A stretch of DNA of 16,026 nt. Source: JAXGPP01 sp964436865. Lineage in GTDB: Bacteria > Planctomycetota > Planctomycetia > Pirellulales > Thermoguttaceae. Under the pieces are notes generated by a model. The model ran no database searches. It was not told the DNA's origin and was given only the letters and a program-made list of their open reading frames with translations. The position numbers and the translations under genes are program-made. Below, one piece after another: positions 9,230 to 16,026 of the stretch. Location of the stretch: NCBI GenBank assembly GCA_964436865.1, contig CAYTFK010000148.1, positions 1-16,026 on the forward strand, given 5' to 3'. Each line of letters starts with the position of its first letter. The stretch's first letter is position 1.

Positions 9230-10567
9230 ATGGCGACATCCGAAGAACTCCTGGCACACCAGAAGCAGCCCACGACGGCAGGCAACTACTTCGTGGCCAA
9301 CTACCCGCCGTTCTCGTTCTGGAAGCCGGAGCGGCGCGGCGAGGCGCTCGCGGCACTCGACGAACCGCCCCTGCCGGCGACGCCGCTGGGCATCTACGTC
9401 CACCTGCCGTTCTGCCGCAAGCGGTGCCATTTCTGTTACTTCCGCGTCTATACAGGCGCCGAAGCGAAACGCGACCGGGTGAGCTCGTATATCGAGGCCG
9501 TGCTGCGGGAACTGGAACTCTATGCCGCCAAACCGCTCATCGCCGGACGCCAGCCGCGCTACGTCTATTTCGGCGGCGGCACGCCGTCGTTTCTCTCTCC
9601 CGAGCAGCTTCGCGAACTGGTGGGCGGCATGCGGCGGATCATGCCGTGGGACCAGGTCGAGGAGATCACCTTCGAGTGCGAGCCGGGCACGCTCGACGAG
9701 CGCAAGCTCGACGTGCTCCGCGAGCTGGGCATTACGCGGTTGAGCCTGGGCATTGAAAACTTCGACGACCACGTGCTCAAGAGCAACGGGCGGGCGCACC
9801 TCTCCCGCGAGATCCACCGCTCGTACGACTACGCCCGGCGGATCGGCTTTCCGCAGATCAACATCGACCTGATCGCCGGAATGCTCAACGAGACCGATGA
9901 GAACTGGCAAGTCTGCATTCAGAAGGCGATCGATCTGGCCCCCGATTGCGTGACCATCTATCAGATGGAAATTCCCTTCAACACCACGATCTATCGCGAG
10001 ATGCACGAGCGGGGCGAGATCGTGGCCCCGGTGGCCGACTGGCCGACGAAGCGGGCCTGGACGGCTTACGCCTTTGAGCAGTTCGAACGTGCCGGCTACA
10101 CGGTCACCAGCGCCTATACGGCGGTTCGCGACCCGCAGCAGTACCGCTTTCTGTACCGCGATTATCTGTGGACCGGGGCCGACATGGTTTCGCTCGGCGT
10201 GTCGTCGTTCGGCCACTTTCGCGGAGTGCACTACCAGAACGAGAAGGATTTCGGTCCCTATGTCGATCGCGTCGGCCGCGGCGAGCTGCCGATCCACCGC
10301 GCGCTGGCGATGAGCGAGGAGGAGAAGCTCATTCGCCAGGTCATCCTGCAGCTCAAGCGGGGCCGGCTCGACCGCGACTACTTCCGTGGCAAGTTCGGCG
10401 TCGATGTCTGCGAGCGATTTGCCGAGCCGCTCGAAGAGCTCCGCCGCGGCGGCCACGTGCGGTTCGTGCCCGAAGGCGTGACGGTCGAGCGGCAGAGCCT
10501 GTGGCGGATCGACGAGCTACTGCACGTGTTCTTTCTCCCCCAGCACCAGAACGTCCGCTACACCTGA
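9230..10567 (+). CDS. HemN/HemW-like radical SAM enzyme of unknown reaction
   Basis: The 445-residue protein has the radical SAM motif C62xxxC66xxC69 (CRKRCHFC) for a [4Fe-4S] cluster. It also has the HemN-family glycine motif YFGGGTPSFLSPEQL, the strand LSLGIENFDDHVL, and a winged-helix-like C-terminal part of the HemN_C type. The position that carries a fourth cysteine in true oxygen-independent coproporphyrinogen oxidase (CxxxCxxCxC) is Phe71 here. The HNxxYW haem-binding motif of the HemW chaperone is not visible; the corresponding stretch reads YRDYLWTGADMVSLG. It is therefore probably neither HemN nor HemW but a biosynthetic relative; HemN-like enzymes elsewhere act as methylases or cyclopropanases with a second SAM. 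The ATG at 9230 begins MATSEELLAHQK. The frame is open further upstream to 7964, but that part is the alcohol dehydrogenase gene read in another frame. It lies 14 bases after the dehydrogenase and 19 before the chorismate-lyase-like gene. Confidence 0.88.
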   Translation: MATSEELLAHQKQPTTAGNYFVANYPPFSFWKPERRGEALAALDEPPLPATPLGIYVHLPFCRKRCHFCYFRVYTGAEAKRDRVSSYIEAVLRELELYAAKPLIAGRQPRYVYFGGGTPSFLSPEQLRELVGGMRRIMPWDQVEEITFECEPGTLDERKLDVLRELGITRLSLGIENFDDHVLKSNGRAHLSREIHRSYDYARRIGFPQINIDLIAGMLNETDENWQVCIQKAIDLAPDCVTIYQMEIPFNTTIYREMHERGEIVAPVADWPTKRAWTAYAFEQFERAGYTVTSAYTAVRDPQQYRFLYRDYLWTGADMVSLGVSSFGHFRGVHYQNEKDFGPYVDRVGRGELPIHRALAMSEEEKLIRQVILQLKRGRLDRDYFRGKFGVDVCERFAEPLEELRRGGHVRFVPEGVTVERQSLWRIDELLHVFFLPQHQNVRYT

Positions 10568-10573
10568 ACCGGC

Positions 10574-10579
10574 GAGGAG
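10574..10579 (+). promoter_or_regulatory. Ribosome binding site for the GTG-started chorismate-lyase-like gene
   Basis: GAGGAG, continuing as AGG, sits about 7 bases before the GTG at 10587, within the 19-base gap after the radical SAM stop codon. It is the strongest ribosome binding site in the gene set and supports the GTG start. Confidence 0.65.
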
Positions 10580-10586
10580 AGGCGGC

Positions 10587-11153
10587 GTGTCGCAAGCGAT
10601 CAGAACATGCTCGAAAGTCGCGTTGCTGGTGGGCGAACTCTGCCGCGCTGTGCCCGGCGACCCGCTGGCGGCGGTCGAGGTTGTCGATCCGGCTTCCGTG
10701 CCCCAGCCCTATCGCCGGCTGCTGGTCCACGACAGCGACATGACCTCGACGCTGGAGGACTACTACGGCGAGCCGATCATGCTCAGGGTGCTCAACCGCG
10801 TGGCGACGCCGCGCTGGCTGGCGCGCCGCAGCGTGCTCGAACTCGCCGAGAGCGGGACTCCGGTCGAGTACGGCCTGATTCGCATCGATCTGGCGTTGCT
10901 CGACGAGCCAATCCGCCGCCAGGTGCTCGATGGAGAGCTGCCGCTCGGCGGCCTGCTCAACACCCACGGCGTGGTCTATCGCAGTTGTCCGGGCGGCTTT
11001 CTGCGGGTCGAAGCCAGCGGCGCGATGCTCCGCGAGTTCCACCTCGATCGCCCGGCGTGGCTCTATGGTCGCTGCAACTGTCTCTCCGATCCGCTCGGCA
11101 AGCCGATCGCCGAAGTTATCGAGATCCTGCCGCCTCAGGGAAATGGTGAATGA
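10587..11153 (+). CDS. Chorismate pyruvate-lyase-like protein (UbiC / Rv2949c type)
   Basis: The 188-residue protein resembles the chorismate lyase fold family, which removes pyruvate from chorismate to give 4-hydroxybenzoate. Recognised features are the HDSDMTSTLEDYYG stretch starting at His48, followed by LRVLNR, the RRSVLEL strand, VEYGLIRIDL, and a late VEASGAMLREF-LDRPAWLYGR segment. The order and spacing fit the Rv2949c-type lyases, which supply 4-hydroxybenzoate for mycobacterial phenolic lipids, better than the ubiquinone enzyme UbiC; the length is also close to that type. Recognition is by pattern only, and catalytic residues were not aligned. It starts with GTG behind a strong GAGGAG. 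Its TGA overlaps the ATG of the flavoprotein gene (ATGA at 11150-11153), indicating translational coupling. It would give the gene set its aromatic precursor; whether the product is 3- or 4-hydroxybenzoate cannot be read from the sequence. Confidence 0.75.
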   Translation: MSQAIRTCSKVALLVGELCRAVPGDPLAAVEVVDPASVPQPYRRLLVHDSDMTSTLEDYYGEPIMLRVLNRVATPRWLARRSVLELAESGTPVEYGLIRIDLALLDEPIRRQVLDGELPLGGLLNTHGVVYRSCPGGFLRVEASGAMLREFHLDRPAWLYGRCNCLSDPLGKPIAEVIEILPPQGNGE

Positions 11154-12436
11154 TGAAAGCCGAACGCAGAATTGAAGATTTCGACGCAGTGATCATCGGC
11201 GGCGGGCCGGCGGGGTCGACAGCCGCCGCAGTGCTCGCCGGCCACGGACACCGGGTGCTCGTGCTGGAGAAAGAGAAGTTCCCGCGCTACCACATTGGCG
11301 AGTCGCTCCTGCCGTTCTGCTACTTCCCGCTCGAGCGGATCGGCGCGCTGGAGCGTATGAAGAAATCACACTTCCCCAAGAAGTACGCCGTGCAGTTCGT
11401 CTCCACCGACGGCAAGGCGTCGCAGCCGTTCTACTTCTTCCAGCATCTTAAGCACGAGGCCTCGTGCACCTGGCAGGTGCTGCGGAGCGAGTTCGACCAG
11501 ATGCTGCTGGAAAACGCCCGGCGCCACGGGGCTGAAGTCCGCGAGCAGACCGAAGTCGTTGACATCCTCCGCGACGGCGGCCGTGTGGCAGGCGTCGCCG
11601 CCATCGGCCCCAATGGCGAGAGATTCGAGATTCTGGCCCCCATCACAATCGATGCCAGCGGGCGGGCCGCGGTGACCGGCAAGCAGAACGCCTGGCGGAA
11701 GTCCGATCCGCATTTGAACAAGGTGGCCATCTGGACCTATTTCCGCGGCGCCAAGCGCGATCCGGGTATCGACGAGGGAAACACCACGGTTGCCTACGTA
11801 CCCGACAAGGGCTGGTTCTGGTACATCCCGCTGCCCGACGACGTGGTCAGCGTCGGCGTGGTCGCCGAGCGCGACTACCTGTTCGACGAGAGCCACGACC
11901 TGCCCGCGATCTTCTGCCGCGAGGTCGGCCGCAACGCCTGGATCACCGAGCACCTCGCGCCGGGCCAGCAGTTCGGCGAGTATTTCATTACCAAGGAGTT
12001 CTCCTATCGCTGCCAGCACTGTGCCGAGGACGGCCTGGTGCTCGTGGGCGACGCGTTCGCGTTCCTGGATCCGGTGTTTTCTTCCGGCGTGTACCTGGCG
12101 CTGCGCAGCGGCGAACTGGCCGGCGATATCGTCCACCACGCGCTCGAACAAGGAAGCGTCGCCGCCGATGCCTTCACTGCGTACGGCGAGCGGATGTGCT
12201 TCGAGATCGAAGCCATGCGGCGGCTGGTATACGCGTTTTACGACCAGGGTTTCAGCTTCGGCCGGCTCATCAAAGACTACCCGGACCTGCGCGGCGACCT
12301 GACCGACTGCCTGATCGGCAACCTGAACAAGGATTTCACCGCCCTGTTCAGCGCCGTGGCCGAGCAGGCTGCCGTGCCGCCGCCGCTGGCCCACGGCCGC
12401 CCGCTGGTTCGCGAGAAAGCGGCGGTGGCGACGTAG
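11150..12436 (+). CDS. FAD-dependent oxidoreductase, flavin-dependent halogenase-like
   Basis: The 428-residue flavoprotein has an N-terminal Rossmann FAD motif (GGGPAGS, residues 17-23) and an acidic end of the second strand (Glu40). HIGESLLP (48-55) and DGLVLVGDAFAFLDP with DPVFSSGV (307-314) follow. Two features are typical of flavin-dependent halogenases, especially the carrier-bound phenol/pyrrole type: the WxWxIP motif, here WFWYIP at 222-227, and a lysine pair at 77-78, near the catalytic lysine of PltA/CndH-type enzymes. The fold is also shared with geranylgeranyl-reductase-like oxidoreductases, and related proteins in pigment gene clusters have not all been shown to halogenate. Hydroxylation, desaturation or halogenation of the aromatic unit are all possible. 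An AGGGA at 11137-11141 lies 8 bases before the ATG at 11150; an ATG at 11153 is a close alternative. It overlaps the lyase gene by 4 bases. Confidence 0.85.
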   Translation: MMKAERRIEDFDAVIIGGGPAGSTAAAVLAGHGHRVLVLEKEKFPRYHIGESLLPFCYFPLERIGALERMKKSHFPKKYAVQFVSTDGKASQPFYFFQHLKHEASCTWQVLRSEFDQMLLENARRHGAEVREQTEVVDILRDGGRVAGVAAIGPNGERFEILAPITIDASGRAAVTGKQNAWRKSDPHLNKVAIWTYFRGAKRDPGIDEGNTTVAYVPDKGWFWYIPLPDDVVSVGVVAERDYLFDESHDLPAIFCREVGRNAWITEHLAPGQQFGEYFITKEFSYRCQHCAEDGLVLVGDAFAFLDPVFSSGVYLALRSGELAGDIVHHALEQGSVAADAFTAYGERMCFEIEAMRRLVYAFYDQGFSFGRLIKDYPDLRGDLTDCLIGNLNKDFTALFSAVAEQAAVPPPLAHGRPLVREKAAVAT

Positions 12437-12507
12437 CCGCTCCCGGCCGGACAACCGCAGCGTCATTCATCGTTCATCCTTCAGCATCGATCATTATCAA
12501 CTCTCCC

Positions 12508-12960
12508 GTGTTCGAGTTCCGCTGGAAATACCGCGTTGCCTTCTCCGAGACCGACATGGCGGGGATCGTGCATTTTTCGAACTATTTCCGCTACATGGAG
12601 ATGGCCGAGCATGCTTTCCTGCGCTCGCTGGGATTGACCGTTCACGCCAACGGCGATGACGGCGCCGCATCGTGGCCCCGCGTTCATGCCGAGTGCACCT
12701 ACACCGCGCCGCTGACGTTCGAAGACGAGTTGGAGGTGCATCTGCTGGTCCGTGAGAAGGCGCGAAAGACGATTACCTACGACTTCCGCCTGTTGAAAGA
12801 CAGTGAGACGCTCGTTGCCACTGGATCGCTCACAGTAATCTGCGTGTCGATCGATCCGGCGACAAAGAAGATGACCGCCATGCCCATCCCGCGACTGGTT
12901 GACGAATTGATTGAGCCGGCGCCGGCGGAACTGCTGGCCGCTGCCGACTTGCCGTCCTGA
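12508..12960 (+). CDS. Hotdog-fold acyl-CoA thioesterase (4-hydroxybenzoyl-CoA thioesterase / YbgC family)
   Basis: The 150-residue protein has the 4HBT-family active-site segment SETDMAGIVHFSNYFRYME, with the presumed catalytic Asp16, and the usual following helix AEHAFLRSLGL. The length is normal for the family. It should hydrolyse an acyl- or aroyl-thioester bound to CoA or a carrier protein in the cytoplasm. The GTG at 12508 is chosen because the domain begins within a few residues of it; the frame is open back to 12196, but that part lies inside the flavoprotein gene. No clear ribosome binding site precedes it, so an upstream ATT/ATC start cannot be excluded. It sits 71 bases after the flavoprotein and 43 before the membrane protein gene. 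With the chorismate-lyase-like and adenylating genes nearby, an aromatic thioester substrate is plausible but inferred. Confidence 0.87.
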   Translation: MFEFRWKYRVAFSETDMAGIVHFSNYFRYMEMAEHAFLRSLGLTVHANGDDGAASWPRVHAECTYTAPLTFEDELEVHLLVREKARKTITYDFRLLKDSETLVATGSLTVICVSIDPATKKMTAMPIPRLVDELIEPAPAELLAAADLPS

Positions 12961-13003
12961 CGACCCTGATGCTCCGCCATCCGGAGCCGAACAAATTCTC
13001 CCC

Positions 13004-13576
13004 ATGACCCCTTCGAACCGCTCGCCCATGAACTGGATCGCCTTTGCCTTGATGACCGTGGTGGCCTGGGGCCTGTATGGCGTCTTCCTGCACACCGGCC
13101 AGACGCTGATGGGCGACCCGGCCGACGGCCGCTACAAAGCGTTTCTGTTCGTCGGTATCGCTTACTTTCTCACCGCCGTGCTGGCGCCGCTGGCGGTGCT
13201 CTGGCTTCGCGGCGCGAGTTGGAACTTCACGCCGCTGGGGATGAGCTGGTCGCTTCTGGCGGGAATCGTCGGGGCGATCGGCGCATTCTGCGTGCTGCTG
13301 GCGTTTGGCGCCGGCGGCAAGCCGGCCGTGGTGATGGCGATCATCTTTGGCGGCGCGCCGATCGTCAACGCGATCGTCGCCATCTCGATGCATCCGCCGG
13401 AAGGTGGCTGGTCGAGCTTGCGGTGGCAGTTTTGGGCCGGCATCGCCCTGGCCGCCCTGGGCGGCGTCCTGGTGACGCTCTACAAGCCGGGGCCGGCGAA
13501 AGCCGCCTCGGCACCGGCGCCGCATAGCGTTTCGTCGAGCATGCCGTCGATGCCGGAGCAGTCATGGCAACGTTGA
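13004..13576 (+). CDS. Small EamA/DMT-type membrane protein, about half the usual size
   Basis: With the ATG at 13004 the protein has 190 residues; a second in-frame ATG at 13028 starts directly at the first membrane helix and is equally possible. Five hydrophobic helices are visible, beginning near WIAFALMTVVAWGLYG, FLFVGIAYFLTAVLAPL, WSLLAGIVGAIGAFCVLL, VVMAIIFGGAPIVNAI and FWAGIALAALGGVLVTLY. The third and fourth resemble a single EamA repeat of drug/metabolite transporters. Classical members have two such repeats and ten helices, so this one would need to dimerise or act otherwise. The C-terminal tail is Ala/Pro/Ser-rich. Its last 13 bases overlap the start of the adenylating enzyme gene in a different frame, which ties the two together. 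Export of the pathway product is a reasonable guess only. Confidence 0.75.
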   Translation: MTPSNRSPMNWIAFALMTVVAWGLYGVFLHTGQTLMGDPADGRYKAFLFVGIAYFLTAVLAPLAVLWLRGASWNFTPLGMSWSLLAGIVGAIGAFCVLLAFGAGGKPAVVMAIIFGGAPIVNAIVAISMHPPEGGWSSLRWQFWAGIALAALGGVLVTLYKPGPAKAASAPAPHSVSSSMPSMPEQSWQR

Positions 13577-14874
13577 GCGCAAAGCACTCTCCGCCGCGCG
13601 AGACGATCCGCGCCCGGCAGCTTGCGTCGCTCCGGCGACTGTTGGCGGAGATTGCGCCGACGAATCGCTTCTATGGCCCTATCCTTCGCGAGGCCCGGCT
13701 CGACGGGCACCTGGCCGATCTCGACGAGTTCACCAACCGGATGCCGTTTACCACCAAGGCGGCAATCGTCGACGACCAGCACCGCCATCCGCCCTACGGC
13801 ACCAATCTCACCTATCCGCTGGAGCGATACTCGCGTTTCAATCAGACGAGCGCCACCAGCGGGGCGCCGCTCCGCTGGCTCGACACGCGCGAGAGCTGGC
13901 AATGGATGCTCGACAACTGGAAGCAGGTGTTCCGCGCCGCAGGCGTCGAGGCCCGCGACTGCGTCTACTTCGCCTTCTCCTTCGGGCCCTTCCTGGGCTT
14001 CTGGACGGCGATGGAAGCAGCGGCCCAGCTTGAGTGCCTGTGCATCCCCGGCGGCGGGCTGTCGAGCGCCGCGCGGCTCGAGGCGATGCGGGCCAACCGC
14101 GCCACCATCCTCTGTTGCACGCCCACCTACGCTCAGCGACTGGCCGAAGTGGCCGCCGAAGAACGCATCGATCTGTCCGAGTTCCACGTCCGCAAGATTA
14201 TCGTGGCCGGTGAGCCGGGTGGAAGCGTTCCCGCGGTCCGCGAAGCGATCGAGCAACGCTGGACGACCGCCGAGGTCTTCGACCACCACGGCATGACCGA
14301 AGTCGGGCCGGTGAGCTACCAGTGTCCCGAAGAACCCGGCACGCTGATGGTGATCGAGAATTCTTACCTCGCCGAGATCATCGATCCGGCCACCGGCAGA
14401 GCGGTCGAGCCTGGACAGGCGGGCGAACTCGTGCTCACTACGCTGGGACGCGCCGGATCGCCCCTGCTCCGCTACCGCACGGGTGACCTGGTTCGCGAAA
14501 ACCTGGCGATCGCCGATCGCCACGGACGGTACGAATTGGCGCTGGCCGGCGGAATCCTCGGCCGGGCCGACGACATGATCGTGGTGCGGGGGGTTAACAT
14601 CTACCCCGGCGCCGTCGAGGAGGTGATCCGCTCTTGTGTTGGCGTGGCGGAGTACCGCTGCGAGATCAGCCGGCAGCGGGCAATGACCGAGATGCTCATC
14701 CGCCTGGAACCAACGCCCGCCGCCGATGGCCCCGCGCTGGCCCATGAGCTCGAGCGGCGCGTTCAGTCGCGGTTCAGCCTCCGCGCCCAAGTGAGCCTCT
14801 GTCCGCCCGGTTCGCTGCCGCGGTTCGAGATGAAAGCCCGGCGGTGGGTCTTGACCAGTGAAGACTCCCCCTAG
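13564..14874 (+). CDS. AMP-forming adenylating enzyme, phenylacetate-CoA ligase family
   Basis: The 436-residue protein belongs to the short, PaaK-like branch of the acyl-adenylate superfamily, which uses ATP to activate a carboxylic acid (often aromatic) and transfers it to CoA or a carrier protein. All core motifs are present: the phosphate loop QTSATSG (94-100), the AGEPGG turn, DHHGMTEVG (240-248), the ribose-binding YRTGDL (304-309), GRADDMIVVRG ending at Gly343 with NIYP after it, and Lys424 in RFEMKARRW as the likely C-terminal catalytic lysine. A GGAG at 13555-13558 precedes the ATG. The gene overlaps the membrane protein gene by 13 bases and is the last of the packed set. Activation of the hydroxybenzoate made by the chorismate-lyase-like protein is the simplest hypothesis. 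The acid specificity cannot be read from sequence alone. Confidence 0.92.
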   Translation: MATLSAKHSPPRETIRARQLASLRRLLAEIAPTNRFYGPILREARLDGHLADLDEFTNRMPFTTKAAIVDDQHRHPPYGTNLTYPLERYSRFNQTSATSGAPLRWLDTRESWQWMLDNWKQVFRAAGVEARDCVYFAFSFGPFLGFWTAMEAAAQLECLCIPGGGLSSAARLEAMRANRATILCCTPTYAQRLAEVAAEERIDLSEFHVRKIIVAGEPGGSVPAVREAIEQRWTTAEVFDHHGMTEVGPVSYQCPEEPGTLMVIENSYLAEIIDPATGRAVEPGQAGELVLTTLGRAGSPLLRYRTGDLVRENLAIADRHGRYELALAGGILGRADDMIVVRGVNIYPGAVEEVIRSCVGVAEYRCEISRQRAMTEMLIRLEPTPAADGPALAHELERRVQSRFSLRAQVSLCPPGSLPRFEMKARRWVLTSEDSP

Positions 14875-15032
14875 AATTCGGCAATGTCAGTAATCGAGTT
14901 ACCAAAGCAGCCGCGGCGTCCCCCCGTATTCAGAACACGTGGCTGCGTCGTCCCGCCGCATGCAAATCGGACAGCTCCGTTTCGGTCGCAGCCGTGAACG
15001 CTTACCAAGAGAGTCCGCTGGAAAAGCCTGCC
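14875..15032. other. 158-bp intergenic gap between the adenylating enzyme and the PQQ-like gene
   Basis: No gene, convincing intrinsic terminator or clear promoter could be identified here. The gap is longer than any inside the seven-gene set, so the PQQ-like gene is more likely a separate transcription unit. Confidence 0.35.
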
Positions 15033-16026
15033 ATGAGAATGCCTGTGATCGCGCGAGGTGCAAAGCGTTTGTTCCTGGGGTGCTTCCTGGTCTGGATCTC
15101 GATCGTCTCGCACGCTGCTGCCGGCGATTGGCCGGCGTGGCGCGGGACCTCGCAGACGGGTGTCTCCTACGAGAAGAACCTGCCGGCGTCGACCAAAGAT
15201 GTCCTGTGGCGCGTCCCGGTTCCTTGCCGCAGCACGCCGGCCATTGTCGGCGGGCGCATCTTTCTCATCAACCTGGCCGGCGAAGGAGTGATGGAACAGG
15301 AACGCGTCATGGCCCTCGATCTGGCCACCGGCAAGACGCTCTGGGAGCATCGCTTCGGCGTGTTCCACACCGACATTCCCAACTCGCGCGTTGGCTGGGC
15401 CAGCGTGGCCGCCGATCCGGAAACCGGCTACGTCTACGCCCACGGCGTGCAGGGCCTCTTCTTCTGCTTCGATCGCGACGGCAACATCATCTGGCAGAAA
15501 TCGCTCACCGAAGAATACGGCCGCATCAGCGGCTACGGCGGACGGATCCACACGCCGGTGATCGATGAGAACCGAGTGATCATCTCGTTCCTCAATTCGA
15601 GCTTCGGCGAACACGCCAAGGGAGGCCACCGCTACCTGGCATTCGACAAGCGGACCGGCGAGCCGCTCTGGTGGTCGGAACCCGGCGGGCAGCCGACCGA
15701 CACGACCTACTCGGTGCCGGTGGTCGCGGTGATCGACGCAGAGCGGCTGCTGATCGCCGGAAACGCCGACGGCGCTATCTATGCCCTCAAGGCCCGCACG
15801 GGCGAGAAAGTCTGGAGCTTCCGCCTGAGTCAGTCGGGCATCAATGCCACGCCGGTAGTCGACGGGCATCGCATCTATATCTCCCACAGCGAAGAGAACC
15901 TCGACACCACGATCATGGGACGTGTGGTCGCCATCGACGGCCGCGGCCAGGGCGACATCACCGCCACCAATGAAATCTGGCGGCAGGACGGCATCGAAGG
16001 GGGCTATGCCTCGCCGCTGATCCACG
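15033..16026 (+). CDS. Secreted PQQ-like beta-propeller protein, 5' part (3' end outside window)
   Basis: About 331 residues are visible and the frame is open at the right edge. The N-terminus is a signal peptide: basic MRMPVIARGAKR, a hydrophobic core LFLGCFLVWISIV, and a probable cleavage after HAAA (residue 30), so the mature protein starts at GDWPAWRG. This WPxWRG start is typical of planctomycete PQQ-like proteins. Propeller blades are marked by MALDLATGKTLWEH, FCFDRDGNIIWQK, LAFDKRTGEPLWW and YALKARTGEKVW. The protein is expected in the periplasm. Many such proteins lack PQQ and act as scaffolds or BamB-like factors, so dehydrogenase activity should not be assumed. The ATG at 15033 is chosen because it begins the signal peptide; no strong ribosome binding site is seen. 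The 158-base gap suggests it is not part of the upstream gene set. Confidence 0.88.
   Translation, partial: MRMPVIARGAKRLFLGCFLVWISIVSHAAAGDWPAWRGTSQTGVSYEKNLPASTKDVLWRVPVPCRSTPAIVGGRIFLINLAGEGVMEQERVMALDLATGKTLWEHRFGVFHTDIPNSRVGWASVAADPETGYVYAHGVQGLFFCFDRDGNIIWQKSLTEEYGRISGYGGRIHTPVIDENRVIISFLNSSFGEHAKGGHRYLAFDKRTGEPLWWSEPGGQPTDTTYSVPVVAVIDAERLLIAGNADGAIYALKARTGEKVWSFRLSQSGINATPVVDGHRIYISHSEENLDTTIMGRVVAIDGRGQGDITATNEIWRQDGIEGGYASPLIH

Noticed and set aside
9002..10456. 484-codon open frame on the - strand
   Set aside because: It is opposite the radical SAM gene, which carries clear motifs; no recognisable domain.
11366..12466. 366-codon open frame on the - strand
   Set aside because: It is opposite the flavoprotein gene with its FAD and WxWxIP motifs; low-complexity translation without a family.
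12196..12507. N-terminal extension of the thioesterase frame
   Set aside because: It lies mainly inside the flavoprotein gene and has no domain; the hotdog domain starts right after 12508.
13480..14790. 436-codon open frame on the - strand
   Set aside because: It is the complement of the adenylating enzyme, which has a full set of superfamily motifs.
14871..16025. 384-codon open frame on the - strand at the right edge
   Set aside because: It is opposite the PQQ-like gene, whose signal peptide and repeated blade motifs are clear.
1..16026. CRISPR array, insertion sequence or prophage genes
   Set aside because: No short regularly spaced direct repeats with unique spacers, no transposase or integrase motifs and no flanking terminal repeats were found. 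The only tandem repeat is protein-coding.

Overview
The window is GC-rich and every convincing gene is on the + strand. The gene types point to a planctomycete, probably of the Pirellulales type. They include a giant repetitive adhesin-like protein, a very long Ser/Thr kinase with a membrane segment followed by WD40 blades and an RHWEWRRL motif, and a secreted PQQ-like propeller protein whose mature start reads GDWPAWRG. This assignment rests on gene style, not on a marker gene.

Layout. (1) Positions 1-2825 hold the 3' part of a large repeat protein: five clear 93-residue units plus a degenerate sixth, spaced at exactly 279 bp, then a non-repetitive C-terminal part. (2) Positions 2886-7727 encode a 1613-residue kinase with an N-terminal zinc ribbon, a kinase domain, one membrane segment, a coiled coil and about 21 WD40 blades. 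(3) Positions 7728-7997 are non-coding and contain several inverted repeats. (4) Positions 7998-14874 form a tightly packed co-directional set of seven genes: iron-type alcohol dehydrogenase, HemN-like radical SAM enzyme, chorismate-lyase-like protein, halogenase-like flavoprotein, hotdog thioesterase, half-size EamA-type membrane protein, and phenylacetate-CoA-ligase-type adenylating enzyme. (5) From 15033 to the right edge runs the 5' part of a secreted PQQ-like beta-propeller protein.

The seven-gene set is the most interesting part. A coherent reading, which is inference, is as follows. The chorismate-lyase-like protein makes a hydroxybenzoate from chorismate, and the adenylating enzyme activates it as a thioester. 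The flavoprotein, radical SAM enzyme and alcohol dehydrogenase modify the ring or an attached chain. The hotdog thioesterase releases or edits the thioester, and the small membrane protein may export the product. The set resembles parts of aryl-polyene/xanthomonadin-type pigment pathways and of mycobacterial phenolic-lipid starter synthesis, but no ketosynthase or carrier protein lies in the window. The product is therefore unknown and the set could be an undescribed aromatic-metabolite pathway. The genes overlap or are separated by 14-71 bases, consistent with one operon whose promoter would lie in the 7728-7997 gap.
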